Origin: Clostridium tunisiense TJ
GTDB taxonomy: Bacteria; Bacillota; Clostridia; Clostridiales; Clostridiaceae
Assembly (NCBI RefSeq): GCF_000300195.1
Contig: NZ_AMQH01000011.1
Location: 62,001 to 126,000, forward strand
Reading direction: 5' to 3'
DNA: 64,000 bases
Shown here: piece after piece, positions 15,940 to 23,284 of the stretch
Layout: each line of letters opens with the position of its first letter
How positions within the stretch are numbered: position 1 is the stretch's first letter
Made by a program: the position numbers and the translations under genes
Notes under the pieces: model-generated
Told to the model about the DNA's origin: nothing
The model's database searches: none
What the model saw: the letters and a program-made list of their open reading frames with translations, nothing else

Positions 15940-16410
15940 TTAATAATCCTCTCTAATCACTAACTCCATAATATCATTTTCTCCCTTAAAGCCTGCTCTT
16001 TCGTAAAATTGAACTGCTTCCTTACTTGGCCAAACAATTAATATTTCTAAGTCACAGTCAACTGCCCATAGTTTAACCTGTTCCATTAATTGTTTTCCAA
16101 TGCCTTTATTTCTGTAATGTGGCCTTGTATAAACATTTGTAACATAGCCGTACTCGTCAATTAAGCACTGTGGCTTTGGTACCTTTCTAATTTTCCGAAC
16201 AAAAATTTGGGATACAATTGTGTTACTGTCTTCAGCTATCCAGTAAACCCATTCTCCTTTATTCAGTCCATCCTTTAAGAAGAGGATGCACTGTTCTAAA
16301 AATGCCTCTTTTGAAATTTCTGTAGAAACCTCATAGCTTTCATGTTGAAAGTCCCATCTAATTTCTGCAAGCTCTTTTAGATCCTTTTCTACTGCTTGTC
16401 TGTATATCAT
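15940..16410 (-). CDS. GNAT family N-acetyltransferase
   Basis: 156 residues. VTNVYTRPHYRNKGIGKQLMEQVKLWA carries the RNKGIG loop near residue 100; AVQFYERAGFKG is the conserved C-terminal strand. The N-terminus IYRQAVEKDLKELAEIRW is typical of GNATs. Substrate unknown. GGAGGGATTGGG precedes the ATG. It lies 28 bases after the NUDIX-MazG fusion gene, so co-transcription is likely. Confidence 0.85.
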   Translation of the reverse strand: MIYRQAVEKDLKELAEIRWDFQHESYEVSTEISKEAFLEQCILFLKDGLNKGEWVYWIAEDSNTIVSQIFVRKIRKVPKPQCLIDEYGYVTNVYTRPHYRNKGIGKQLMEQVKLWAVDCDLEILIVWPSKEAVQFYERAGFKGENDIMELVIREDY

Positions 16411-16438
16411 CCCAATCCCTCCATAAAAATACTAGTTG

Positions 16439-17182
16439 CTAACCTTCACTGATTCTAGTGGTTACACCATTGATATCTTTGTATATGCGATTCTTATTTT
16501 TTGCTACCTTGTTTAAGATTTCTTCCTTTAAATCATAGCCTAAGATTTCGGCAATTCCATATAAGTAAATTGCAACATCAGCCAATTCCTCACCAACTGT
16601 AGGTAACTTTTTTATATAAGCCTCAAAGGCTTCTGCAAGTTCTCCATTAGTTAAGCAAAACTCTAATTCAACATTAGTAATGTTGAACCCCTTTTGCACC
16701 TTATTATCAAATATGTCCTTTTGTATGTTACTAAACCTATCAATAGCTTCAACATTCATTTTTTTACTTTTGTATTCTTCTGCTTTTTTTAACAAGTGTG
16801 GCTGGATAAGAGGATATGTTAAATTTTCAGGCATGTTATCAAATAATTTAATTTTATCAATTTCGAATTCTGGCAATTTACCCAGGTGATGAATTTTCGA
16901 GTAAAATAATTGCCCATAGGACTCCCCTTCTCCCTTATCTACAGAGTAAATACATATTGGTATCATAGAAAAATCCTTTGCCCCTGTTTCTTCAATGAGT
17001 TCTCTTGGTGCAGTAACACATATATTTTCTTTTTCTTCTCTATGTCCCCCTGGAATTTCCCAAGTTTCTCTATCCTTATGCTTTACAAATACCCATTTAT
17101 CTTTATATTCTGCTGCAATAACAGCAAATTTAAGTTTATCTTCTTCCACTGAATTTAAATCATAAAAATTTACTTTTAACAT
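16439..17182 (-). CDS. NUDIX hydrolase fused to MazG-like pyrophosphohydrolase domain
   Basis: 247 residues with two domains. Residues 1-135 hold a NUDIX fold with box GGHREEKE...RELIEETGA near residues 45-68, close to MutT/8-oxo-dGTP types. Residues 150-240 form an all-alpha MazG-like domain: ELEFCLTNGELAEAFEAYIK followed by GEELADVAIYLYGIAEILG, where the ExxE...ExxD acidic pattern binds metal. Both domains cleave nucleotide pyrophosphates, so the fusion should sanitise nucleotide pools. A 16-bp palindrome (AATGAAC-AA-GTTCATT on the plus strand) sits 50 bases upstream at 17233-17248. Confidence 0.85.
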   Translation of the reverse strand: MLKVNFYDLNSVEEDKLKFAVIAAEYKDKWVFVKHKDRETWEIPGGHREEKENICVTAPRELIEETGAKDFSMIPICIYSVDKGEGESYGQLFYSKIHHLGKLPEFEIDKIKLFDNMPENLTYPLIQPHLLKKAEEYKSKKMNVEAIDRFSNIQKDIFDNKVQKGFNITNVELEFCLTNGELAEAFEAYIKKLPTVGEELADVAIYLYGIAEILGYDLKEEILNKVAKNKNRIYKDINGVTTRISEG

Positions 17183-17232
17183 TTGTTTTTCTCCCTTATT
17201 TATAAATTATATATCTATATCATTTATTGAAT

Positions 17233-17248
17233 AATGAACAAGTTCATT
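17233..17248. promoter_or_regulatory. palindrome upstream of the NUDIX-MazG fusion
   Basis: Perfect arms AATGAAC / GTTCATT separated by 2 bases, immediately downstream (minus strand) of a TATAAA box. The position fits a repressor operator. The arm spacing differs from the Gram-positive SOS box (four-base centre), so a LexA site is unlikely. Confidence 0.4.
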
Positions 17249-17279
17249 TTATAATGCAAATTTAGAAGCATATTTAAAA

Positions 17280-17380
17280 TGGTTCTAAAGCAAGTTACTT
17301 AAGTCTAAGAACTGCAAGCTGTTTATACTCCCCTTATAGAAGAAGGCACACTTAAACCTTCCAAAATATCATTACCTTAC
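17280..17380. repeat. diverged ~110-bp intergenic repeat, copy 1 (tentative)
   Basis: It shares blocks (AGAAGCATATTTA, CTTCTTCTATAAGG on the minus strand, TTCCAAAATAT) with segments at 51800-51920 and 54845-54955. All three lie just downstream of minus-strand stop codons. The similarity is patchy and needs alignment. Confidence 0.3.
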
Positions 17381-17439
17381 ATAGTCTGTAAATTTAAATT
17401 GTTTATTACATACTGCTGTTATTTACTAAGCCTTATTGC

Positions 17440-18855
17440 TTATGAACAGTTTAATTCCAACAAATTTCTTATGTTTTTCTCTAAAGTTCCATCATTAATA
17501 GACTTTTGTGCCTCCTCTGCCCATTTAGGAAATGTATCCTTTTTATAAGCACTTATCAAGGTTATTAGCGAAGTAGTCACATCATCAACAGCTTTCTCTC
17601 TCTGACTATAACCACCATACTCATCCATAAATGCATCTTTTGCAGCTTCTGATAAGGAAACTGTTACATTTCTAATATCATTATATCTAGTTCCAACTCC
17701 TAGAAAATTATAATCAAACATTAAGGCTTCTTTCTTATCTTTTCTCACCACAAGGTTTGTCCAATAAAAATCATTGTAATTTATAGTTTCTTCTAAGCCT
17801 GTTACTATGTTTAAAAATAAACTCCAGTTGTCTTCGATTAAATTCCATAGGCTATTATCTTTAGTATTAGATTTGTTTTTCACAACCTCTATATCTTCTC
17901 TAGTAATACAATCTATTTCTCTATAAAACCTTTCATTATCCTTAATAGGTCTTTCTAAACCTTTCTCATGGAGCTTCTTATACCACTTTGCAATAGCCCT
18001 TGCCAATTCAGAATCTGATAAGTCCTCTTCCCTTCCTAGTCTATAATCCTGACTTTTATCAATATCCTCAAGAAGTATACTATTAGCAGTACCTCCAAAC
18101 ACTTTAATTGTTGGCACTGCAAGGTGTTTTAGCAAATCATAATTACTTATTTCTCTTTTATAATCATGGTTTAAAAAGTACTTTAGAACAAAATTCTCAT
18201 TTTTATATCTAACTTTATATAAATAAATTCCATCTTTATTTCGAATTTCTTCAAGAGCCATACACTCCTTATTTTCTAACCCTAAAACTTCTAGTTCTTT
18301 ATAAAGATTTTCTTTAAGGCACATGGAGTATTCGTGATAATCACAGTTCCTAAGAACATATTTCGCAAATTCCTCATCAGTAGAATTATTAAAGTATCTA
18401 TTAATAACCTTAGATACATAACCGTGAGTGACTAGGAGCACATTTTTGTTATGTAAATACTTGCACTGAATTCTATTTAGCGCCTTGTACACTCTTTCCT
18501 TTACTTCTTCTAAAGTTTCTGCACCCTTAGGTGAATTAGCTTCCCACATGTGGGGATATTTAGCTTTAGCTTCCTCTCTTGTTAGTCCTTCATAAACCCC
18601 TACATATTTTTCAACGAATTCCTCCATTTCTATAATTGGTACTTGTAATTCCCTACTAATAATTTCAGCTGTTTCCTTTGCCCTTTTTAAAGTAGAAGAA
18701 ATTATGATATCTATAGACATATCCTTAAGCTTTGCTGCTGTTATCTTTGCCTGTTCTAATCCCTTTTTATTTAAACTTACATCTACTCTTCCAGTATATC
18801 TACCCTCTACATTAAATTCTGTTTCCCCGTGTCTAACTACTATGAGCTTTCCCAT
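17440..18855 (-). CDS. histidine phosphatase fused to aminoglycoside phosphotransferase-like kinase
   Basis: 471 residues. Residues 1-185 are a phosphoglycerate-mutase-like histidine phosphatase (VRHGETEFNVEGRYTG, SSTLKRAKETAEII, LLVTHGYVSKVINRY), with RHGE and the second His intact. Residues 205-471 are an APH/choline kinase-like fold: FVLKYF (Lys), ILLEDI, a modified Brenner motif NYNDFYWTNLV, and DYNFLGVGTRYNDIRNV for metal binding. The usual HxD is YND, so the catalytic Asp and Asn remain but the His is lost. Bifunctional phosphatase-kinase; substrate unknown. GGGGGTAAAGTT precedes the ATG. Confidence 0.85.
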   Translation of the reverse strand: MGKLIVVRHGETEFNVEGRYTGRVDVSLNKKGLEQAKITAAKLKDMSIDIIISSTLKRAKETAEIISRELQVPIIEMEEFVEKYVGVYEGLTREEAKAKYPHMWEANSPKGAETLEEVKERVYKALNRIQCKYLHNKNVLLVTHGYVSKVINRYFNNSTDEEFAKYVLRNCDYHEYSMCLKENLYKELEVLGLENKECMALEEIRNKDGIYLYKVRYKNENFVLKYFLNHDYKREISNYDLLKHLAVPTIKVFGGTANSILLEDIDKSQDYRLGREEDLSDSELARAIAKWYKKLHEKGLERPIKDNERFYREIDCITREDIEVVKNKSNTKDNSLWNLIEDNWSLFLNIVTGLEETINYNDFYWTNLVVRKDKKEALMFDYNFLGVGTRYNDIRNVTVSLSEAAKDAFMDEYGGYSQREKAVDDVTTSLITLISAYKKDTFPKWAEEAQKSINDGTLEKNIRNLLELNCS

Positions 18856-18979
18856 AACTTTACCCCCATTTGTAACTTCTACACACTCCCGATGTACAGA
18901 TTTCTTAGTTTAAATTCACTAACTATTAAAAGCTTTCTATAAGCAAACAGTAATATTTGTACAAACATTAAAGTCTTTA

Positions 18980-19486
18980 TTACTTTATATCCTCAATTGT
19001 TTTATGGAATATTTCTGCCAATGAACCATCATCAATTTCATATATCTCACTAGATACAAAACCGTTTTTAAGCAGTATCTTCTTAGATCCAATATTATTA
19101 GGATCTGCTATTGCTGTAACTTTTTTTATACTTTTTACCCCACTTGCCATACTTACCAAAGTTTCTGCAATACTACATCCATATCCTTTTCCCCAATAAT
19201 CAGTAAGTAATAAATACTCAATTTCTACTTCTGTTACATCCTCATTTGCTACAATAGCACCTAATCCAATAAAATCCTTGTTACTGCCTTCAAACACCTT
19301 AAATTGACCTAAGTCTTTACTCTTTTCATTAATACTTAATACTTTTTCATAATATTTTTTAGCTTCTTCCAAAGTGAATACTCTTCCAAAGTTCATGGTC
19401 ATAATCTTTTCATTAGAAACTAACTTAAAAAAATACTCAAAGTCATCTTCACTAGAAAATTTTTCAAAATACATTTGGTTATTCAT
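18980..19486 (-). CDS. GNAT family N-acetyltransferase (RimJ/RimL type)
   Basis: 168 residues. VEIEYLLLTDYWGKGYGCSIAETLVSMA carries the WGKGYG loop near residue 100, and NIGSKKILLKNGF is the conserved RimJ-type segment. Such proteins acetylate protein N-termini, amino acids or drugs. A GAGAG site precedes the ATG. Likely monocistronic: about 120 bases separate it from the phosphatase-kinase gene downstream. Confidence 0.85.
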   Translation of the reverse strand: MNNQMYFEKFSSEDDFEYFFKLVSNEKIMTMNFGRVFTLEEAKKYYEKVLSINEKSKDLGQFKVFEGSNKDFIGLGAIVANEDVTEVEIEYLLLTDYWGKGYGCSIAETLVSMASGVKSIKKVTAIADPNNIGSKKILLKNGFVSSEIYEIDDGSLAEIFHKTIEDIK

Positions 19487-19661
19487 TTTATATCTCTCTT
19501 TCTTATATATAATTTAACTTCTATTATCATCAAAATAAACTTGTATAGCTTAAAATTGTGCTAAACATTATCTATAATTTTTAACAGATTAACAGTTACT
19601 CACTTTAGACGGAATAGGCTAAATTAGATTTTATAGATAAATCTTATTTTACAAGTATCAT

Positions 19662-20135
19662 TTATTCATTAATTGTTTTTCTAAAACCATAAAAACCCCT
19701 ATAATTGAGCTTTTCATAATAAGTGTGAGAAGAACTTGACCCTAAAAGCTCAACTCTAGTTTTTGGGTACTGCTGATGTGCTAGTTTTAGTAGTGCTTCT
19801 CCTATCCCTAAACCTCGATGACTTTTATGTATTAATAATTCACATACATAAAGGGTAACGTAGCAATCTGTTATTCCCCTTATATATCCAATAACTTCTT
19901 CATCAATACAAGCAACTATACTAACATTGGAGTTCTCCCAAGCCCTCTTAGTATCTTCATAGTTTTCAACCAAATTAGTCCATCCTTCTTCCGAATTCAA
20001 CTTATTAATTTGCTGAAAGTCTTCTTCTCTATATTTCCTTAATCTAATGGTGATGTTCTTATATTCATCACTACAAAATTTCTTTATTTCAATGTCTTGT
20101 TTTAAGTTATCCATTTCTAAACACTTACTTTTCAT
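19662..20135 (-). CDS. GNAT family N-acetyltransferase
   Basis: 157 residues. YVCELLIHKSHRGLGIGEALLKLAHQQYP carries RGLGIG near residue 110; the preceding KYREEDFQQINKLNSEEGW is a typical first helix. The C-terminus HTYYEKLNYRGFYGFRK matches GNATs with a short last strand. Substrate unknown. The first ATG has AGGAG at 10 bases. The 40-base gap to the Ham1-like gene upstream suggests one operon with it and the NUDIX gene at 20791. Confidence 0.82.
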   Translation of the reverse strand: MKSKCLEMDNLKQDIEIKKFCSDEYKNITIRLRKYREEDFQQINKLNSEEGWTNLVENYEDTKRAWENSNVSIVACIDEEVIGYIRGITDCYVTLYVCELLIHKSHRGLGIGEALLKLAHQQYPKTRVELLGSSSSHTYYEKLNYRGFYGFRKTINE

Positions 20136-20175
20136 ACCTTCAATACTCCTAATAGAATTTTTAATGACTTTTCTT

Positions 20176-20736
20176 TTATCTATTTAAAATGTACTCCTTG
20201 AATTTACTCATTATCTCTCCACTACTCCAATAAGCTAGCATTTGCTCCTCAGGAATTTCTGATATAGGTACACTGAAACCTTGTGGTATGAAGAGCCTAT
20301 CAATTGGTGTCCCAGGCTTTGTACTAGGCTCTATTGCCAACTCTCCTACATAAGATCCAGTAAAAACAATAGGCTCTTCATTTGGAGAGCAGTATGCCAA
20401 GCAATCCTGAATAATAATCCTACGATTTGTTTTTCCTTTCATTAAGTTCATATAATCTTCTGCTGAAAAACATTGATTTATAAACTTAATGAAAGGTCCT
20501 GGAAAGCCATTTAAAGCTTCTATAAAAAAACCTGCATCTGTTACTATAACTGGTTTTCCTAGCTTTTCACTAGCCCAACTAGCAGAATATTTAGCAACCT
20601 CTTCTACACTTTTGCTTTGAATTTCTGGTGTATCCAATTTCTTTTGCAAAAGAGTAATTCCTGTGTTTACAAAAGTTTCAGTGCCAACATTAAATTTAAT
20701 TTCATTTCCTGTAACATAAACTAAAACCTTGTCCAT
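20176..20736 (-). CDS. Ham1/RdgB-like non-canonical purine NTP pyrophosphatase, divergent
   Basis: 186 residues. TGNEIKF (variant of TxNxxK), SKSVEEVAKYSA, VIVTDAGFFIEALNGFPGPFIKF and the PIDRLFIPQGF segment identify the Ham1 family, which hydrolyses ITP/XTP. The C-terminal SHRxxA motif that contacts the base is replaced by YWSSGEIMSKF, so substrate choice may differ. GGAGTTAATAAAAT precedes the ATG. It sits between a NUDIX gene and a GNAT gene, probably in one transcript. Confidence 0.82.
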   Translation of the reverse strand: MDKVLVYVTGNEIKFNVGTETFVNTGITLLQKKLDTPEIQSKSVEEVAKYSASWASEKLGKPVIVTDAGFFIEALNGFPGPFIKFINQCFSAEDYMNLMKGKTNRRIIIQDCLAYCSPNEEPIVFTGSYVGELAIEPSTKPGTPIDRLFIPQGFSVPISEIPEEQMLAYWSSGEIMSKFKEYILNR

Positions 20737-20790
20737 ATTTTATTAACTCCTTTTTCTTATTAGATGCTCTCGTAAAAGTAAGCTATACTG

Positions 20791-21270
20791 CTAAAGAAAC
20801 TCCTCTGAATGAATCTGATATGGATTACGAGAAAACACAACATAGGCAACTTTTTTCTCACTACTTAGCATATGCCTTACCTTATCTCTAGTAAATTCTT
20901 CATTAATTACAGCTAATATCTCATCCTTACGAAACCAATTTACCTCAAGGCTCTCTTCACTAGTTGTTAACTCCCCTGAAATAGCCTTGCCAGTAAATCC
21001 AAAACTTACAATACTTCCAATAAGAGTAACCCCATCTGGTTGAATTCTCTTGGTTATATTAGAATGTACTGCCTTTAACTCACCTACTTCAATATCTATT
21101 CCTGTTTCTTCTTTGATTTCTCTTTTTAAGGCATCTGTAAGTCCTTCACCTGGTTCAACTTGTCCCCCTGGAATTTCCCAACCTCTCTCTGGGCTTTTTA
21201 TAAGAAGAACTTTCCCTTCATTATTCTCTATTAAGCCACCCACTGATACTATATGTACTGGATAATTCAT
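20791..21270 (-). CDS. NUDIX hydrolase
   Basis: 159 residues. Full NUDIX box GGQVEPGEGLTDALKREIKEETGI near residues 35-57. The first strand HIVSVGGLIENNEGKVLLIKS is typical of MutT-like proteins, and a C-terminal EVNWFRKDEI strand closes the fold. Substrate not inferable. The start was set at the ATG behind ATGGAGGTAATT. It appears to lead a three-gene unit (NUDIX, Ham1, GNAT), driven by the shared promoter element copy C 51 bases upstream. Confidence 0.87.
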   Translation of the reverse strand: MNYPVHIVSVGGLIENNEGKVLLIKSPERGWEIPGGQVEPGEGLTDALKREIKEETGIDIEVGELKAVHSNITKRIQPDGVTLIGSIVSFGFTGKAISGELTTSEESLEVNWFRKDEILAVINEEFTRDKVRHMLSSEKKVAYVVFSRNPYQIHSEEFL

Positions 21271-21320
21271 AATTACCTCCATAAATTCACTTATATTTTT
21301 CTCAATATTGTTTACTAATT

Positions 21321-21353
21321 ATTTTACCATATAATTACTATAATAATATATCT
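21321..21353 (-). promoter_or_regulatory. shared 33-bp promoter element, copy C
   Basis: On the minus strand it holds the extended -10 TATGGTAAAAT after GATATATTATTATAG. It matches copy B at 28 of 33 and copy A at 27 of 33 positions. It is 51 bases before the NUDIX start codon. Confidence 0.6.
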
Positions 21354-21737
21354 CCTACCATATAATTGTTCGCAATATTCTAATTAGGTTTTTCTAAAGT
21401 ATTGTAGTGCATCTAAAAACAATCACATTTCTTTCCACATGAAGTTAAAGTTTAAAGATGCATAATTGCAGAAATCCCTTCAATTAATTCCTGTAATTCC
21501 CTATAATGATTATAAGTACTATTTCTTTATACTTGTACGTACAAAAGTATTAATATGTGCTGTTTATAATTTAAACTTCTTAATGTTTTAAAACTATAGG
21601 CTTGCTTAATGAAACGTTAATTTGGTAATTTCACAAAACCTAAAGCGAATCAATATAGGGATGATTTATGATTTAAATGTTTATTCTAGTTCCTTATACA
21701 TTTGTTATTATTTAAATTTAGATAAGGGTGTGTTTTT
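21354..21737. other. intergenic region with a perfect 12-bp palindrome
   Basis: No coding potential recognised. The perfect palindrome TTGTACGTACAA is at 21533-21544, about 190 bases before the WYL regulator, and may be an operator. The last 40 bases hold AT-rich promoter-like sequence and the RBS AAGGGTGTG. Confidence 0.4.
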
Positions 21738-22715
21738 ATGCGACTTCATAGACTTATAGGTATTATAATGCTTCTTGATTCTCGTGGAATAATGAAGGCT
21801 GTAAATTTAGCTAAAATTTTAGAAACCTCTGAAAGAACCATTTATAGAGATATTGACATACTCTGTGAGTCTGGACTTCCTATTATGTCAATTCCTGGCC
21901 CTAATGGCGGCTACTCTTTCATGGAGGGGTATAAAATTAATTCATCTGCTGAGGGATTAAAAAGTGATGATGTTTTTACTATTCTACTTTCAACCATGGG
22001 TATTAGTCCTGAAAAAAATACTGAAACCTCTGCACAGCTTAAAAATGCGGTTATAAAACTTGAGAACAGTTTATCTGAAGAACATAAGCAGGAAATTCTT
22101 AAGGCAAAGGAACGTTTTTTTGTTGATTCTTCTCCTTGGTGGGGCAAAATAGTAGAAGATGAAAATATAGATATCATAAAAAAAGCTATACTAGATTTAA
22201 AAAAGCTAAAAATTAATTATAAGAAATATGGTGGACAGCTTTCTCAAAGAATAATAAGACCCTATGGTGCAGTGAGAAAAAATTCTCAGTGGTATGTAGC
22301 AGCCTTTTGTGAGAAAAAAAATGAAATTAGAGTTTTTAAATGTAGTAGAATTGATTCTATTGAAATTCTTTCTGAAGGCTTCATCATGGATGAAAACTTT
22401 TCTCTTGAAGAATTTTGGGAAGGCAGTAAAGAACAATTTGTAAAAAAAGCTGCTTCTCATACACCGACTATTATATATCCTGTTGAAGTTAAACTCCTTG
22501 AAGAAAACATAAAACTCCTTGATGGCTTTAATATAACTTCTTCATTTAAAAAAGAAGATAACTGGATTCTTACTATTGATATGATTAGTTTTACAACAGC
22601 TTGCAACGTGATTTTTCCTATGAGTGATAAAATAGAGGTTTTTGAACCGCTAGCACTTAGAAACTTTATATTAGAAAAAAGTGCCAAAATTTTAAATTTA
22701 TATAAATGCAAATAA
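21738..22715 (+). CDS. YafY/WYL-domain transcriptional regulator
   Basis: 325 residues. An N-terminal HTH_11 winged helix (LAKILETSERTIYRDIDILCESGLP...GPNGGY, residues 20-65) is followed by a WYL-type ligand-binding domain (residues 150-225: INYKKYGGQLSQRIIRPYGAVRKNSQWYVAAFC) and a C-terminal extension. The classic W-Y-L is read as QWYVAAF. WYL proteins sense small ligands or nucleic acid and repress nearby genes. It lies 73 bases before a GyrI-like gene on the same strand, so the two are probably functionally linked. Confidence 0.88.
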   Translation: MRLHRLIGIIMLLDSRGIMKAVNLAKILETSERTIYRDIDILCESGLPIMSIPGPNGGYSFMEGYKINSSAEGLKSDDVFTILLSTMGISPEKNTETSAQLKNAVIKLENSLSEEHKQEILKAKERFFVDSSPWWGKIVEDENIDIIKKAILDLKKLKINYKKYGGQLSQRIIRPYGAVRKNSQWYVAAFCEKKNEIRVFKCSRIDSIEILSEGFIMDENFSLEEFWEGSKEQFVKKAASHTPTIIYPVEVKLLEENIKLLDGFNITSSFKKEDNWILTIDMISFTTACNVIFPMSDKIEVFEPLALRNFILEKSAKILNLYKCK

Positions 22716-22788
22716 ATCCCTGACATAATGTTGGCAAGGATTACTTGTTATAATTAATACATAGAATCAATGAAGGGAGTTAATAATC

Positions 22789-23238
22789 ATGAATGGAAAA
22801 ATTATAATTACAAAGGAATTTAAGGCTGTAGGTTTAAGTTACTTTGGAAACAATGCTAATGGAGAAATCCCAGCACTTTGGCAGGTATTTAATGCTCGCT
22901 ATGGTGACATTAAGCAGAAGAGTGAATCAATGCTTTGCTATGGTATCTGTGATAGTGATATGGATTCAGAAGGTAATTTCCACTACTCAGCTTGCGTAGA
23001 AGTAGATTCCTTTGCTGCTGTGCCTGAAGGTATGGTTACTAAAGTTGTTCCAGGAGGTAAATATCTTGTATATACTTATAGTGGTGCGATAAAAGATCTT
23101 GGAGAGTTTTATGAAAACATATTCTCAAAGTGGCTTCCTGCTTCACAATGTGAAATGGATTATAGACCTCAACTAGAAGTTTATGACGAGAGATTTATGA
23201 ACAATGGAGAGTTTGACATATATATTCCTATTAAGTAG
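22789..23238 (+). CDS. stand-alone GyrI-like small-molecule-binding protein
   Basis: 149 residues, a single GyrI-like/AraC effector-binding domain (IITKEFKAVGLSYFG...IPALWQVFNARYGDI...VPGGKYLVYTYSG...FYENIFSKWLPASQCEMDYRPQLEVYDERF...FDIYIPIK). Such free-standing domains bind hydrophobic drugs, and some hydrolyse cyclopropanoid toxins. GAAGGGAGTTAATAATC precedes the ATG. A strong terminator ends the unit. Pairing with a WYL regulator is reported for YafY/GyrI gene pairs and is seen here. Confidence 0.82.
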   Translation: MNGKIIITKEFKAVGLSYFGNNANGEIPALWQVFNARYGDIKQKSESMLCYGICDSDMDSEGNFHYSACVEVDSFAAVPEGMVTKVVPGGKYLVYTYSGAIKDLGEFYENIFSKWLPASQCEMDYRPQLEVYDERFMNNGEFDIYIPIK

Positions 23239-23257
23239 TATTAAAAAAACTATTTTG

Positions 23258-23284
23258 ATGAGGTCACTAAAAAAGTGACCTCTA
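23258..23284. terminator. bidirectional terminator between convergent genes
   Basis: Perfect arms GAGGTCACT / AGTGACCTC with an A5 loop, followed on the plus strand by a T-rich tract. It touches the stop codon of the beta-lactamase-like gene on the other strand. Confidence 0.85.

Noticed and set aside
17233..17248. LexA/SOS box
   Set aside because: The dyad has a two-base centre; the Gram-positive SOS box needs GAAC-N4-GTTC.
2045..21270. Chromosomal integron
   Set aside because: Gene content resembles cassettes, but there is no tyrosine integrase, no attC-like repeats at regular gene boundaries, and many genes have their own promoters.
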